Source: Amblyomma americanum (lineage: Eukaryota > Arthropoda > Arachnida > Ixodida > Ixodidae). Taken from it: 64,000 bases of DNA. The DNA is taken from NCBI RefSeq assembly GCF_052857255.1, contig NW_027526502.1, positions 478,501-542,500 on the forward strand, written 5' to 3'. Below the pieces are notes generated by a model that saw nothing but the letters and a program-made list of their open reading frames with translations, was not told where the DNA came from and searched no databases. A program made the position numbers and the translations under genes. Position 1 is the stretch's first letter. Each line of letters opens with the position of its first letter. This document shows, one piece after another, positions 23,591-35,198 of the stretch.

Positions 23591-23599
23591 CAAACTACA
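23562..23599 (+). repeat. 19-bp tandem duplication
   Basis: The unit TCATAAAAAACAAACTACA occurs twice in a row, immediately left of the LTR mini-element at 23603. It lies within the degraded LINE. Confidence 0.95.
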
Positions 23600-23602
23600 T
23601 AT

Positions 23603-23735
23603 TGTCACGGACTCGAAGACGACAAAGTGGGCAGTGGCGCAGCACAGAGTGCTTGCGCTAGGCCCACCCCCACTAAATCATCCCATCGCCATCTGTTATG
23701 TAGCCCTGTCTTCACCTTCTTGCCGTCGAGTAACA
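23603..23735 (+). repeat. Left LTR of the mini-element
   Basis: 133 bp, TG...CA, near-identical to the right copy at 24249-24380. Confidence 0.88.
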
Positions 23736-24248
23736 TTTGGTGTGAGGTGCGGAGTTCATCCCCATCCTGGTCCTGGAGCTTCGGCATCCTGCGTATGCCG
23801 TGGTAGTCGGTCGTGTGTTCCTGTCCGCACCACCCGGCTGTGCCCCAGTGCGCCAGACCAGAACTGACCGTGCCGTTCACCCCAGCCCCGTGCCCTGGCC
23901 CGGCCAGAATACACAATTTGACGACGACGCCGCTACTCAAACCTATGACCCCACCGACCCTAGAAGCCACCAACATATTCGAACACAGCCCCTGCCCATG
24001 CCATTTGGTGTGTTAATGGGCCTCGGCCGTCGGCTCAAGGTGACCTAGCTGCGGCCCGGAAGCTTCCTGGACCAGCGCTCATCTGATCATGATCTGCTCA
24101 TCTCTTTCATCAAGACGGCAAGCCCTGCATCTTCTTCTCTTCTGTGTTCATCCCTCCTGTCACGCTCATCGTCACGCCCTGCGTTTCATCTTCACTGCCG
24201 GTCTTTCAGTTTGCGCGATCGGGACGATCGCTCGGTGGCCCCAGGTAG

Positions 24249-24380
24249 TGCCACAGACTCGAAGACGACAAAGTGGGCAGTGGCGCAGCACGGAGCGCTT
24301 GCGCTAGGCCCACCCCCATTAAATCATCCCATCGCCATCTGTTATGTAGCCCTGTCTTCACCGCTTGCCGTCACGTAACA
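24249..24380 (+). repeat. Right LTR of the mini-element
   Basis: 132 bp, TG...CA. It is followed by ATAT, which also precedes the left LTR. Confidence 0.88.
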
Positions 24381-25203
24381 ATATTATGCAAGATCTTCTT
24401 GCACTCGAAAAATACAGTACTTTCCGAGTTTTTTATACAGATGGCTCAAAAACAGATTTTTTACGTTGAAAGCACAGTAGTACAACAGAATTACAATAAA
24501 ATCGTAAGGCTTCCACAGTGTTCATCAATTTTCACTTCTGAATGCTACACCGTCGCTGTAGCCATCGAACAAATACTAAACGAGAACCTCACAAACAGTA
24601 TTATTTACACAGACTCCCTAAGTCTTAATGCTCTTCACCCTGGAAATGCAATCACTCCTGTACTTGGTGACATCATACATAGCATTGTAACAGCCACAGC
24701 TCAAGAACAAAACATAAAACTGTGCTGGGTCCCAAGTCATGTCGGCATAAAAGGCAACGAAAGAGCAGATTTGTGCACTGCTCAAGCGTGTAGCAAGCTA
24801 ATTAAAAGTATAAATATGCCCTATAAAGATTGTGTGAAATTACTACAATGTAATGCAAGGACAAAATGGCAATCCGTTTGGAACAACAAAGTAAATAACA
24901 AGCTACACTTAATAAAATTGGTTCTAGGTGAATAGAAGTCTTGTGCACCAGAAACGTTTTGAGGAAGTCATTATCTGCCGTGTCCGTATAGGCCACCCAC
25001 ACATTACATACAACTTTCTGCTAACGAAAAAAGACAAACCAGTTTGTACATGTGGAGATGAACTTACAGTTAATCACATTTTATTTTCATGCTCGCAACT
25101 GGAAAAGCTAAGGAAAAAAATTGCTGGTGGTTTAGCTCTGGTTAACTCTGGTCGAAAGCGAAAAGCTGCATCACCCTGGCTACATTTGTGGTCGAGCGAC
25201 TAG
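24381..25203 (+). pseudogene. I-type LINE RNase H and C-terminal domain remnant
   Basis: After the mini-element the LINE resumes with LALEKYSTFRVFYTDGSKTD, the first RNase H strand with its Asp. After a frame change come FTSECYTVAVAIEQI (Glu), NSIIYTDSLSLNAL (Asp) and CWVPSHVGIKGNERADL (His and Asp). All expected RNase H residues can be seen, but in different frames. A further shift near 24935 leads to RVRIGHPHITYNFLL and the motif CTCGDELTVNHILFSC, typical of the C-terminus of these elements. The gene is non-functional. Confidence 0.82.
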
Positions 25204-25330
25204 TGGTTTCTATAGATAGCCATACTGACACACACACAGTAGTAGGCATTTTTTTTTATTTGTTAAACATCTTGCTTTCTTTGAAACGACTTTAAAGGCG
25301 CTCACACAAGACAGTATATATTTAATATAG

Positions 25331-28300
25331 CTTCGGTGATATTTACAGCTGTATTATTGCTTGTATGCGGAGATATGGAACCAAATCTGGTTCCAAACGA
25401 CGCAAACCCTGCAGATAATTTCAGAAAGCCTAATTTAAAAAAAAAAATTGTATGTGAGGCAGGACAGAGGTCACTTCATTTCCTTAAAACCAACTTTATT
25501 TCATTTTCCTTAGTGGTTCCTGTGTCCGCAGAGATATGTGAGACAGGCGTAATTTGCTTTTCTTAAAACCAATTTTCATCTCATTTTCCTTCTCTTATGG
25601 GTGCCGTTCATGTGTCCACAGCAGTGCACGGGCATTTTAGGCAGAACCCACTTTCATGACCTGCGATACCGGTAGACGCTTTGGTCAAAGGGCAAAGGTG
25701 GAAGGCCAAAGTCGAGATGGTTGGTGTAACAGCCGCTGGTGTCGCTGCTGTAGCTGACGTCATGTGTCAAACCTGACTACCACCAGTTATGCTCATGGTT
25801 TGACCTCTACCTACATTCAAGGTGAAACTGGCAGCAACCGTGACCTCTAGCTACATTCATGGTCAAACTTGCGGCCCCGGTGACGACTCGAAAAGCTGGC
25901 ATAGTGAAGCTTTTCTCAGTTTTATAACCATGCATCCCTTTTCACCCAGCACTGCTCTTAAGTGAAAATGCAATTGTGGATATGTCTTGTGTTTTTAGAT
26001 TTTTAACAGAAGCAGATTTTCTTCAAAATATGTAAATCGTGACCCAGTGCTACGCCTGATGCACCTCAGCCACTTTCTCATTCTTGAGAAAAAGGCCGAG
26101 GTTTTTATTTGAACTGGTTGGGAGCCTCCAGTTCCTTGCCCAGCCAAGGACGGCTGATGAGGTTACCCAACCTCCTTTGAAACTTTTAATGTTAGCTATT
26201 TATAAATCTTGTTTTTGCTCTCAATACTAGATATATGAAAATAACTTTTTAAGCTTTCTACACCGCCTTATTTTTTTCACATATTTGTAAAAATCTGCAA
26301 AAAACAATTTCATATACCTTGAGCTTGGCGCATGATAGCCTTAGTTTATGCGCCATTAAACCCAACACAACAGCTACAACAATCAGAATTAGGAGCTGAT
26401 TTCGTACACTTGCCTATTAATTCTCTGATAACGCGTAGTCGCTCGGATGTGAACGTAGTGACATATACTTGAACAACGTAATAGAGGAAGCAAACTTTTT
26501 TCAGCCGGCCTATGCCTGTGTTGCTCAAGCGTCTATTCCAGTCGCAAAAAAAGTGCGTTCATTTATTTGCCGGCAAATCGTGGCCATGGACACTCTGTGC
26601 AATCCATCTACAAATTTGATCGCTCATGCCGTGGCGAACTAAGTGCACTCAAAGAACCACACCATTTACTGCTTAGTTTTCTATGTGTTCCTGTGTCCAG
26701 TCATTTTTAGCTAGAAAGCTATCTTGGCCGTGGAATTGTTGCAAGGTCCCACGCATTGTTTTCCTCTTATGTCATGCGATCGTGCCAGCATATTATGTAC
26801 GTTCAATGCATCTTGGTAATGTAATACACACTATGTATAAAACAGGTTCTGAAGTTTGTTTGTTTTTTTCAGGATTTCCATAATCGATATGCGCCGTGAC
26901 AAAGTCTGTTGAAAAAATGGATAATGTTGCTATTTTATCCTGAAGGAGGGATGCATTTCAAAGTTACAAAGTATGACAGTATGCTGAAAATGCTTCAGGC
27001 TGTTTGATTTTATTATCATCATGGCAAACTGCAACAGCTTGCTCCGTAACAAAGCCATTTGTCCAGCTTTGGGAGAAACCCAATGATGTGTTGAAAGCCA
27101 CCAAAGCATGCGAATTTCACATTGGCACATATAGCTTGACCGGCATAGCAGTACATACAACTGCTGCTATAGGCTTTCTGTAATCCATGAGCGCTCTTCA
27201 TGGCAGCAGGGAAAGATCCGTGCTGCTGTCAATAGTGTTGTTTAAAGAGGAATTCAGGATCTCTTATTCTGTTCATACAGCTTTTCTCCTGGCTTCCCTC
27301 GCAACGGTGTTGCAAAATGAAAATACAATTCAGTTTAATATCGAAAGTACGAAGTGTGAACAAAAAATCTGCGTCTGATTACAATGTTTTGAATTATATA
27401 TGCTTACTTTCCTCTTGTTAATATCGACTGCTCACATCGCAATATTCTCTTGTACAGCGTCTTGCGCAAGACATGCGCATCGTTGAAGGTGTGGCAAAAA
27501 GCAACTAGCATCAGTGCCGGGCTCTGAAACGGTGATGTTAAAAACTGCAGATGTGCATTGCACATTGCAGTAAAGGAATGGCATTGCGTAGCTGGTTGAG
27601 GGTCTTGAGTGATTATAATGCAGTGCACGCAGCTGCTAGCATCAGCATGCATGAAAGTTTGCGCTGCCTGATAAGTTGGTCTGTACATCTGTGCACTCGG
27701 CACAAAATAACCACTCTCTACCGTACCAGATGAATTTGAGTCCGCTTGAAAATAAAATAGCAGTGCTAATGCACGATGCTTGAGCCAGTGCTTAAATGCG
27801 CGCATTAAAATGACATTTGCATAGGGTCAGCAACAAACTTCGAGCAAAGCTAAGGATGTGGTAGGAGCATGCTGGTGCTTACTGAAATGACCTGCATTTC
27901 ATAAAAGATTAGCAGTGCAAGCAGTGTAGCAGCTGAAGCTTGTCTTTTGAAATTCTACTAGCAAGATTCATAACAGCTACACCGGTATCAAGAAAGTACG
28001 CATAGCAAACAATGCACCAGCTCGACGAGCTCGGCCGAACCAAGATGGAAACCGGAAGCCGTGGGCACAGTGTTGCCAGGCTGCTGAGCACTTTCATGTA
28101 TTGTCTATTGGAGCAGTTTTTCTGGTTCTTTGAAGTTCTAATTAATCAGCTTTTACTGTAGTGTCGATCTACTCTGCATCCATCCTGCAAGATTCACGTG
28201 TAACTCAGATAGCCTCGCAGTGAGCTCGAAGTCCCTGCGAGGCAGTGCAATGCTGGGCTCACGTGGAGTATTCTTTTCTGCCTTCTGTCGTATACGTGTA

Positions 28301-28961
28301 ATGCCCATTGTTCTCGCATAGTGCGCTGAATATTTTTGACACTCATGTACATTTACGATAAATATCACGGCCACGTAGCGCACTCCCTCCTGCACACTTC
28401 TGGCGCTTGTGTCTTTGTTGCAACCGAGCACCACGTCCAGGGATTTTTCAGTCTATCCGACTCAGTACCATAGCCACAATGCGCATTGTAACTGCCACAT
28501 CGATCTCATTCTTGCTAGGCCATTGTTAGTTCTAAATGGGCACAGTTGCATGGTGCTGCTGCATTTGCACTTTGCCATTTGTCTCAGTTGTGCAACATAG
28601 TGGCCCTGGCACTCTGCCATTTGTTTAAAAAATGGAGCTGTATACATCATTCTGGGTTAGTGCAGGCGTTGTGTACACTACAGGCCTGGCTCACAAGGAT
28701 GAAGAGGTTAGTGCGTCTAATTGCTCCTGTGTGAGTCAAGCACAGTGTGCAACAAAGCGTGACTGAACTGGCTGACTGGGTGACATATTTCACAGAGGTG
28801 CCTCCTTTTGAATCATACAGCATAAAAGGTAGAATTCAAAACCTGTTAGGTGGGACTCTGCCATCAATAACAGCCTTAATGGTGTAGCATATCATGACAT
28901 CACACTCAAACTTCTCTAGCGTTGTTTGCCAGATGAAAAGATTTGGAAACTAAAAGCTACA
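25331..28961. other. Intronic stretch, little recognised
   Basis: Most of this stretch shows no gene or nameable repeat. A block at about 26105-26195 (GGACGGCTGATGAGGTTACC, then CAACCTCCTTTGAAAC) resembles the 3' untranslated part of an I/Jockey-type LINE, without coding sequence. The remaining open frames have no known motifs. Confidence 0.4.
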
Positions 28962-29023
28962 TTCTCCAGGGTGGTGCCTCCAAAGCAGTGTTTTCTCCAG
29001 GGTGGTGCCTCCAAAGCAGTGTT
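28962..29023 (+). repeat. 31-bp tandem duplication
   Basis: TTCTCCAGGGTGGTGCCTCC plus AAAGCAGTGTT occurs twice head to tail. Confidence 0.95.
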
Positions 29024-29109
29024 GTAGTGCTCCAAAGTGCACCACATTCTAAATTTTGGTGATCTAGAGACTGCTTCTAAATCGATGTTCCTCACACAGG
29101 TGCAACCTG

Positions 29110-29310
29110 TATATATGTATTCTTGTGTAAATAGTGTATTTGTATATGTTACCTCTCCCCCTATCCTTTTTTACTGCTCCTCACCTCTTTTATTTCATTT
29201 CTTCATTCTGCCTGCTATCCTTTTCCGTTGCCCTTGCTCAGTTGCCTCCGTAGTGATGGCAGATGCCGGGGCTAGCAAAAATCTTTTCCTTCCGTTTGAT
29301 TTTCAAAAGG
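29110..29310 (+). repeat. Dispersed repeat, copy 1
   Basis: AAATAGTGTATTTGTATATG, CCCCTATCCTTTTTTACT, then GATGGCAGATGCC and GGCTAGCAAAAATCTTTTCC recur in the same order on the minus strand at about 44515-44330. The two copies share the order of blocks with moderate divergence. The sequence resembles LINE untranslated regions of the I group, but no coding part is attached. Confidence 0.65.
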
Positions 29311-29391
29311 AAGAGAATTATTTTTATATTCAATATAAGAAGAATATCTTGTTATTTTTGAATAAACGCTGCTGCCGCAGCCACCGCCGCT

Positions 29392-29411
29392 CCTCCTCCT
29401 CCTCCTCCTCC
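29392..29411. repeat. (TCC)n microsatellite
   Basis: A short uninterrupted run of CTC/TCC triplets follows a GCC-rich segment. Confidence 0.9.
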
Positions 29412-29479
29412 AAAGTGCTCCAAGTTGGAAATTTTAGTGCTCCAAAAATTGCCCGAAATTGCATTTTGTATGAGTTATG

Positions 29480-30789
29480 AGTAGCATCACTGTGCCCACC
29501 ATGTGTTCCAACTGCTCAATGTCTATTGAACAGCCATTGGCTAGCAGGTCATTTTTTTGTGTATTCATTAGCCAGTTGTAAAGAAACAAGGAAACGAAGA
29601 AGCAGAAACATCAGTTCCCCGGAAAGAAGCGCCTAGCTTGAGTAAAGTGCCACAAAGCAGAAACAGACGGCAACAGAAACCTGGGCGCTCTTGGAGACAC
29701 CCGAACGGCGGCGCCCCGAAGAGAGCGGACAAAAGACCGCCATCAGCCCGGCGCCTTTAATTGGCAGCGACATAGGGGAGAGTCGCGCAGTCGGCGACAG
29801 ACGGCGCTTCAGCTCTACATGCCCGCAAGCGGTCTCCTTCCCGAATGAACTCCAGATGTCAAACACGGCAAGTGTGGCGGTGGGGACGCGACCACCAAAC
29901 TATGTGCACGTGCGAGTGAGAGAGAAAGAGTGCCTCGTGGACATTGAGGGTGAAAAAGCGTGTGGACAGGGCCAGTGCAAAAAGAAGAGTCGTCGGAAGA
30001 CGACGTGTGTAATGCCTCTTGAATATAGCCAATTTTTTTGTTATCGTTAAACAGTTTTGTCCCAGTGTGATTTTTCCGCTGTTATTCGAACCCCAAAAGT
30101 TTTAAAGTTCAGAGTTGTAGCATTATCGCTAGATTTAAAAGAAGCTACTATATATACATTACACCAGTTACCATATGGCACACTTCATATAAGCACGTGA
30201 CGGTTAATTGATGGTGAAAGAAACCCCGTCTTCTAATTGACACTTGCATGGGTCGTTGCCTCTGCACAGGGCCTTCTGGTGAGCATAAGCTTGGAGAGAA
30301 TACAGCAATTTTGTTTTTCCTCAATTCATTTTTTGTTCCCTCATTTTTGTCTCGGATACCTGAGCTTTGTGTGCGCTTCTAGCTATTGGCAGCTGCGTGT
30401 GTGCATCGTGGTAATTTCACATGCGGGGTTACCAATCCAAAACGCTTGCCATTTTGTGCCTTTGTCAAACTTTTGTTGTAAACTTCAGTGCATCCGTTGG
30501 CTATGGTAGTTCGAGGTATGTGATTGAGCAGCCACTCCCAAACTTAACCCTGTCCTGTGCCAACTGCGGCCACCTGTTCTCCACAAACCTCCTAATTATA
30601 TTCCACCTCCCCCCCCCCCAACTCTCTGCTGCCATCTGTTCAAGGCTCGTTTATTACATGTTTATGGTACAAATTTAAAGAAAAACACTGGAATACAGAG
30701 CACTGGAATTCGCTTTGTTCTGTAATGGGTGTAGTTAGGCCGATGGTGGTGGCGACAAACACAGTGAATTTTGTTGTCCGCTGATGCAG
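29480..30789. other. Intronic stretch with a GC-rich unrecognised block
   Basis: A GC-rich segment at about 29590-30000 contains a plus-strand open frame of 119 codons (29691-30050, starting METPERRRPEESGQK) with no recognised domain. It could be part of an LTR element leader or gag but nothing confirms this. The rest, up to the splice acceptor at 30789, shows nothing. Confidence 0.35.
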
Positions 30790-31164
30790 TTGAAAGAGCA
30801 CAAGCGCATCCGTGAGGCTGGTGGCTTCATCACCTTCAACGGCGTGTGGCGTGTGGCGGGTGTGCTGGCGACGTCTCGTGCCCTGGGCGACTACCCCCTC
30901 AAGGAGCGCCACCTGCTAGTGGCCCAGCCTGATGTACTGACCTTCGACCTGTCAGAGGGAGCCGCGTGTGCGGTGCTTGCCTCGGATGGCCTCTGGGATG
31001 CGCTCAGCAATGAGCAGGCAGCAGCACTGGCACTGGCACATCTAGACGAGCCGCTCCATGGTGCCCGGGAACTGGCACTGAGAGCATACAGCGCGGGCTC
31101 TCTTGACAACATCACGGCGCTTGTCGTGGACTTGCGCAATGCCAGTGCGAAGGTGAACGGGTGA
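30790..31164 (+). CDS. PPM1L-like: PP2C-family protein phosphatase, PPM1L-like, terminal exon
   Basis: The exon encodes the last 124 residues of the phosphatase and the stop TGA. Motifs in order are LKEHKRIREAGGFITFNGVW, RVAGVLATSRALGDYPLK, LASDGLWDALSNEQA (metal-binding Asp in SDGLWD) and SLDNITALVVDL (DN metal ligand). These are PP2C motifs 7-11, closest in my reading to PPM1L. The 3' splice site is CTGATGCAG|TTGAAA, in phase 0 with the exon ending at 5118. The exon is GC-rich and G/C-ending at third positions, unlike the AT-rich repeat DNA around it. With the two upstream exons this gives the C-terminal two thirds of the catalytic domain. Confidence 0.93.
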   Translation: MKEHKRIREAGGFITFNGVWRVAGVLATSRALGDYPLKERHLLVAQPDVLTFDLSEGAACAVLASDGLWDALSNEQAAALALAHLDEPLHGARELALRAYSAGSLDNITALVVDLRNASAKVNG

Positions 31165-34100
31165 TGGCAAGGCTGTGAACAAGGTTGACTGGTGAGCTGC
31201 CGTTTCGAAAGCGTGGAGCCTTGTAAGAGGAGAGTGACAAAGCTTTGGCATTGCACTTGCATTATGAAGCGCAAATGCCATTGATCTATTTTCTAGTATG
31301 GGCTCTCTGTCAAAGCTGACTGCGGGCTGTGTAGTGGACTTCTTTTGCATCTGCAGGGGCCCAAACAGATAAAGAAGAGGTGCTCTGGTCCACGCCTTCC
31401 TCTACCTTATCAAAGCAGCTTTACACAAAACAGGATCAGCTCACATCACCTGCACGAGTAGCCGATGCTTTTTAACTAAAAGTTACGTTTTTGAGTAGGC
31501 TACTGGTAGTTGCGTTTCTTGTTGCATGTCCTGTTCCAATCTATGTCAGTCTCATGCTGCAAGTGGCACACTTTTGGAACAATGCTCAGGTGAAGATACT
31601 CCACCGTGTGCCGCTCAAGCACCCGTGCTCAGCGAGAGCTTATCCGGCCGTCTGGGCACCCTTTGCTAACGCCTCGATCCTGCGGCAGCCAAGAGGTGTG
31701 AACCCACTCCACTGCCTGGCGACCACGTTGTTTGTTGGAAAGTTGGGCATTCAGACGTGAACTGCCTCTTTTGTTTGCACCATGTCATGCTGCTTGCATT
31801 GATGGTCCTGCTTTTATGCGGAGAACAGTGCACGAGTGCAGTGACCGCCCACACCCTTGTTTGCTTGCTATTGTTTATGGTTTGTTCTCTGATTCACTGG
31901 CCCATTTCTATCTGCGACTGAACATCCCTGCAGTAGCTGTTGCAGGGATGATGAAGGCTCCACCTCAGTTTGCCAGTATTGTGCACGGCTCACAGTTTGA
32001 AGCCAGGTTGTCCGGGAACTTGAGGCATTTTAGTATAGACCATCAGCAGTGCAGACAAGTTAATCATATGCTGATTCCACAAGAAAGTTTTATGCATGCT
32101 GCAAGAGATCAAATGCCGAAGTCAAGCAGGAAAAATAAGTGCTCGTGTATTATGGCAGCTTGTTTAGTAATGTTGTTATTTTCCTCATTTGGACAGAGTT
32201 TCTTTGTGGCATCCAGCCTGCCCTTTCTGTAAAGTGGCCTTGTATTCGTTCTGTATTCCCGGTCGTGGCCTCCAGGCTCATCCTTGATTGAATAGTCTTG
32301 CTAGCCCTGGTTGCTGACATATCTGTGCATCTTAGCATTAAGTGAATCATTTTATTGCATCAGTTGTGTTCCTCATAGGTTGGCCATTGGCCAGTTACTG
32401 TTTCCTGTTATTCTCACCACTAAAGGATGTGGTGTCATTGAGGGATGCACTTCTCGGTTAATCATCATTTTAAATGTGACCGGCAAAGAATCTTTTTTTT
32501 TATTGTAGATGAAGCCTGCAGGGGTTTGTCACAAACCAACTTCTTTGTGTAGGTAATTAGGCAGTCAAGTGAGGAGAGGAGGAATTAGTATAATGGGAGT
32601 CATGTCTAACTAAGAAGCGAGTCTTGCTGTGTGCTCAAAACACGCTTTCCATTGAATGCCATTACTTCCTAACTTCAGGTTGCAGCTGCTCGTAAGAAAA
32701 CTTTAATGATTGCTTTCGGCATAGTTGTTGTTTTATTGACATAAGTCCACAGCGGATTGCAGTGATGATTAGTGCCTCCTTGCCGTTCAGCCCTGGGAGC
32801 CCATCTTGTCATGGAGGTAGTAGAGGTCAGTGCAGCAAGGCTATGAAGGGAATGCTTCTCGTCCACTGGTTGCCTGAAATCAGTTGCACTACAGCCATTG
32901 TTTGCTCCCTCTCTGAAGTCAGGGCACAGGCCATGCTAACACTGTTCACGCGGCAGCTTTCGTTCTTGTAGCTGTAGTCGTAACATTCAACAGAACATTG
33001 TCTGGTGAGGATGAAGCATTCTGTCAAGGCAAAGATCGCATCGCTGACCGAATCAAAGGCAGACAGAATTGGCTTGGTCAGTGATATGGTCTTTGCCTTT
33101 TTACAGTTCTGTTAGCTGCGTTTAGCTTTCTTTTTTCTTGTGCACACTGGGTGAATTTGAGGTTATCCCTGTCTTTGCAGTGCAATGGAAGTGCATGAGT
33201 CACCTTACTGACTGCTGCCACTAGAGCCCTAGACTTTTGCAAGATCCTTTGAAGGACCTTAAATGCTGATTTGGGCGAGGAGGTTGTGGCTCTTGGAAAG
33301 TGAGCAGAAGTGGCTTCACTGGCACCTGGCTCACCAAATACTGCACATGTCGTGTATGAAGTGCACACCAAACTAGTTTGACTTCAAAAACTTTAAAAAA
33401 AAAATTAAAACTGCTTTCTGTTCCTTAATTTCATATCTCTCGCTGTTTGGCGGGATGTCCCGCAATACCGTCTCTGGAGTAGTGTGCTCAACAGGGACTT
33501 TATTTTTAGCTCATTGTTTCTTAGAGTGGCCGTGTTCTGGCATTTGTTTTAACATGCATAAGATTTGCAGTTCGAAACTTTACCAGCGCTGCGACGGGGA
33601 ACACGGAACAAGAAGAGACGGAAGGACAAGCGTTATTAAGAACTGAAAGTTTATTGAAACGTACATGGGTAATATGCTCTCATATGACAACCAGAAATGC
33701 GCTACCCCTTTCCACAAAAAACACAAAAGATACTGCTATGAATCCAAATTTGAAACTTCACAATCATGGATGGTTACTGACGGTGTGCTTACACACGTGT
33801 CGCTATTTTTGTGGATACAGTGTGCTTCACTCAATTCCAACATGAAGCAACTAGCTCAAATTTTCGTGTTAACTGCAAGGTTTGCTGTTGGTTTCAGGCT
33901 TAGATACTAGAGCTTGCAAAATGTTGTTACAGCTGGTCATTATCTTTTGATCACTGGCATTTTGCATTTAAACATGTTGAGAGAAGTGCCCTTGGAGATT
34001 TTTGCTGGACTGGATTGCCCTCTGTAATGGCTGGCTCCTTCAGTCATGAAATGCATTTTTTAAAAGGAACTGGCATGTCTAACCTCTTGCAGCTTGCTGT

Positions 34101-34380
34101 TTTTTGTTTTGAACAAGTTTACAGATGTATGTGCAATGAACAACATTATGTGCAAGCAGGCAGAAACACTAAATGTTTCTCCCAGAAGCACAGTGCATTG
34201 AACATTGTAGCCTGCATTTCAGTACTGGTCACACAGGCCAAGTGATCATATGAATATATTTTCACACCACTGTTTAAAGGCATATTTAAATCTGTCTTTT
34301 CTTCCTTTGCCTCCAGAAAGAGTTGCCGTTACTGTACTTGCTTTTGTGTCCGTCAAAGCATTTTGCTGCTCTCTGAAAAC
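31165..34380 (+). other. Probable 3' UTR and downstream flank of the PPM1L-like gene
   Basis: No coding region was recognised. The stretch is largely free of identifiable transposons, which fits a long 3' UTR near the stop. I found no AATAAA here; ATTAAA occurs at 33404-33409. A repeat end related to the one at 6022 lies at about 33585-33665. Confidence 0.4.
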
Positions 34381-35198
34381 TTTGAGCCACAAATCAACAC
34401 ACACGCCGTAATCATATGCGAAATCAAAACCAGTCTAGGAATAGCCCCAGCGTCGTTACAAAGGCCAGAGGGGGACTAAGCATTGGCAGTTAGTTAAGCC
34501 TTTTTGCAGTTAGGGATGTTAGCCTTAAATACCAGGAACAGATCTTGCAGCCTCCAGCTTGACAGCCTAGGCAGTGCTACAAGATCAGCAGGGGCCCGCC
34601 CAAGTAGTACTGGAATATTATAGTGTTATTTCTTTGCGCAAAATTGGTTGTGAGTGTGGAAAGAAATCCTGAAACGGTGCTCAAATTAGATGCTTTAAGT
34701 AAGCTCATGTTGGTCAGGAACATTTCCTTAGTGTTATTATTGTTTCATAAATGTTACTGAAACATACTTGCAGTGCTAATAAGTTTTGTACTGACTTCCA
34801 TTCCATTATAGCTGGTCACCGTTTTAATAGTGAGCATGAATTGTTAGTGGCAGTTGCATCTATGCGTGTTAGGCTGAAACCAGCGGAGAACTGCTGTCTC
34901 ATGGTGGCCGCACTACTGTAATTAAACGGTTGTAATGCACCCGCTATTGTTTACACATCCAGTTGTCATGCTGGTTGAAATGGAAAACAAAAATATAAAA
35001 GGCAAAACACAGAAAATGTGAAAAGCACAGTGAAATAGTTGAGCCTAACATCTCTAACTGCAAAAAGTCTTAACCAGCTGCCAATGCAAAAGGGCTTGTT
35101 TGGTCATCGTCTGGTCATTGTAATCATGCTGGGTCTGATGCTAGACTGGTTTTGGTTACATATACGATTGTGACATGCGTGTCGTTTTGTGGCTCAAA
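34381..35198. mobile_element. Inverted-repeat (foldback) element
   Basis: The left arm (34381-34524) begins TTTGAGCCACAAATCAACAC and ends GCAGTTAGGGATGTTAGCC. The right arm (35041-35198), reverse complemented, reads in the same order: TTTGAGCCACAAAACGACAC to GCAGTTAGAGATGTTAGGC. The arms are about 150 bp and imperfect, with small gaps. No transposase is encoded in the middle and the outer ends are too diverged to fix a target duplication. Confidence 0.75.

Larger units (their letters stand above)
23603..24380 (+). mobile_element. TRIM-like non-autonomous LTR retrotransposon
   Basis: Two direct repeats bound the element: 23603-23735 (133 bp, TGTCACGGAC...GAGTAACA) and 24249-24380 (132 bp, TGCCACAGAC...ACGTAACA). 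Both start TG, end CA and differ at only a few positions. ATAT occurs outside both ends (23599-23602 and 24381-24384), consistent with a 4-bp target duplication. The 513-bp interior has no gag, protease or RT, so the element fits a terminal-repeat retrotransposon in miniature. A TTTGGTG segment follows the left LTR directly and may be the primer-binding region. Removing the element rejoins the host LINE as KLHIMQDLLALEKY. Strand assignment is uncertain. Confidence 0.85.
18967..25330 (+). mobile_element. I-type LINE with RNase H, broken by nested insertions
   Basis: The plus-strand order is a GC-rich leader (18967-19413), a gag-like ORF1 with CCHC knuckles (19414-20232), APE endonuclease pieces (about 20590-21330), reverse transcriptase (about 21839-23590), RNase H (about 24381-24790) and a terminal cysteine/histidine motif (about 25045-25100). 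RT followed by an RNase H domain is typical of the I group of non-LTR elements. A SINE fragment (21021-21080), a TA-flanked MITE (22487-22927) and an LTR mini-element (23603-24380) are inserted into it. Many stops and shifts show it is inactive. Confidence 0.85.
5119..30789 (+). other. 25.7-kb transposon-filled intron of the PPM1L-like gene
   Basis: This interval lies between two exons that join in frame. It starts with the donor GTAGGC and ends with the acceptor CTGATGCAG. It carries pogo, Harbinger and TA-type DNA elements, RTE-, CR1/L2- and I-type LINEs, SINE pieces and an LTR mini-element, each listed separately. Elements lie in both orientations. I saw no further phosphatase exon within it. 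Confidence 0.8.

Noticed and set aside
26140..26200. Hammerhead-like CTGATGA...GAAAC pattern
   Set aside because: CTGATGA is followed by a GGTT/AACC stem, but six extra bases separate the stem from GAAAC and no stem I or III can be formed. The segment reads better as LINE untranslated sequence.
29691..30050. 119-codon GC-rich open frame as a host gene
   Set aside because: No domain, no splice sites, no family resemblance. GC-rich DNA gives long open frames by chance.
31732..32232. 166-codon frame with a hydrophobic end, considered as a secreted or membrane protein
   Set aside because: It starts within probable 3' UTR, has no signal peptide at its start, no splice context and no family resemblance.
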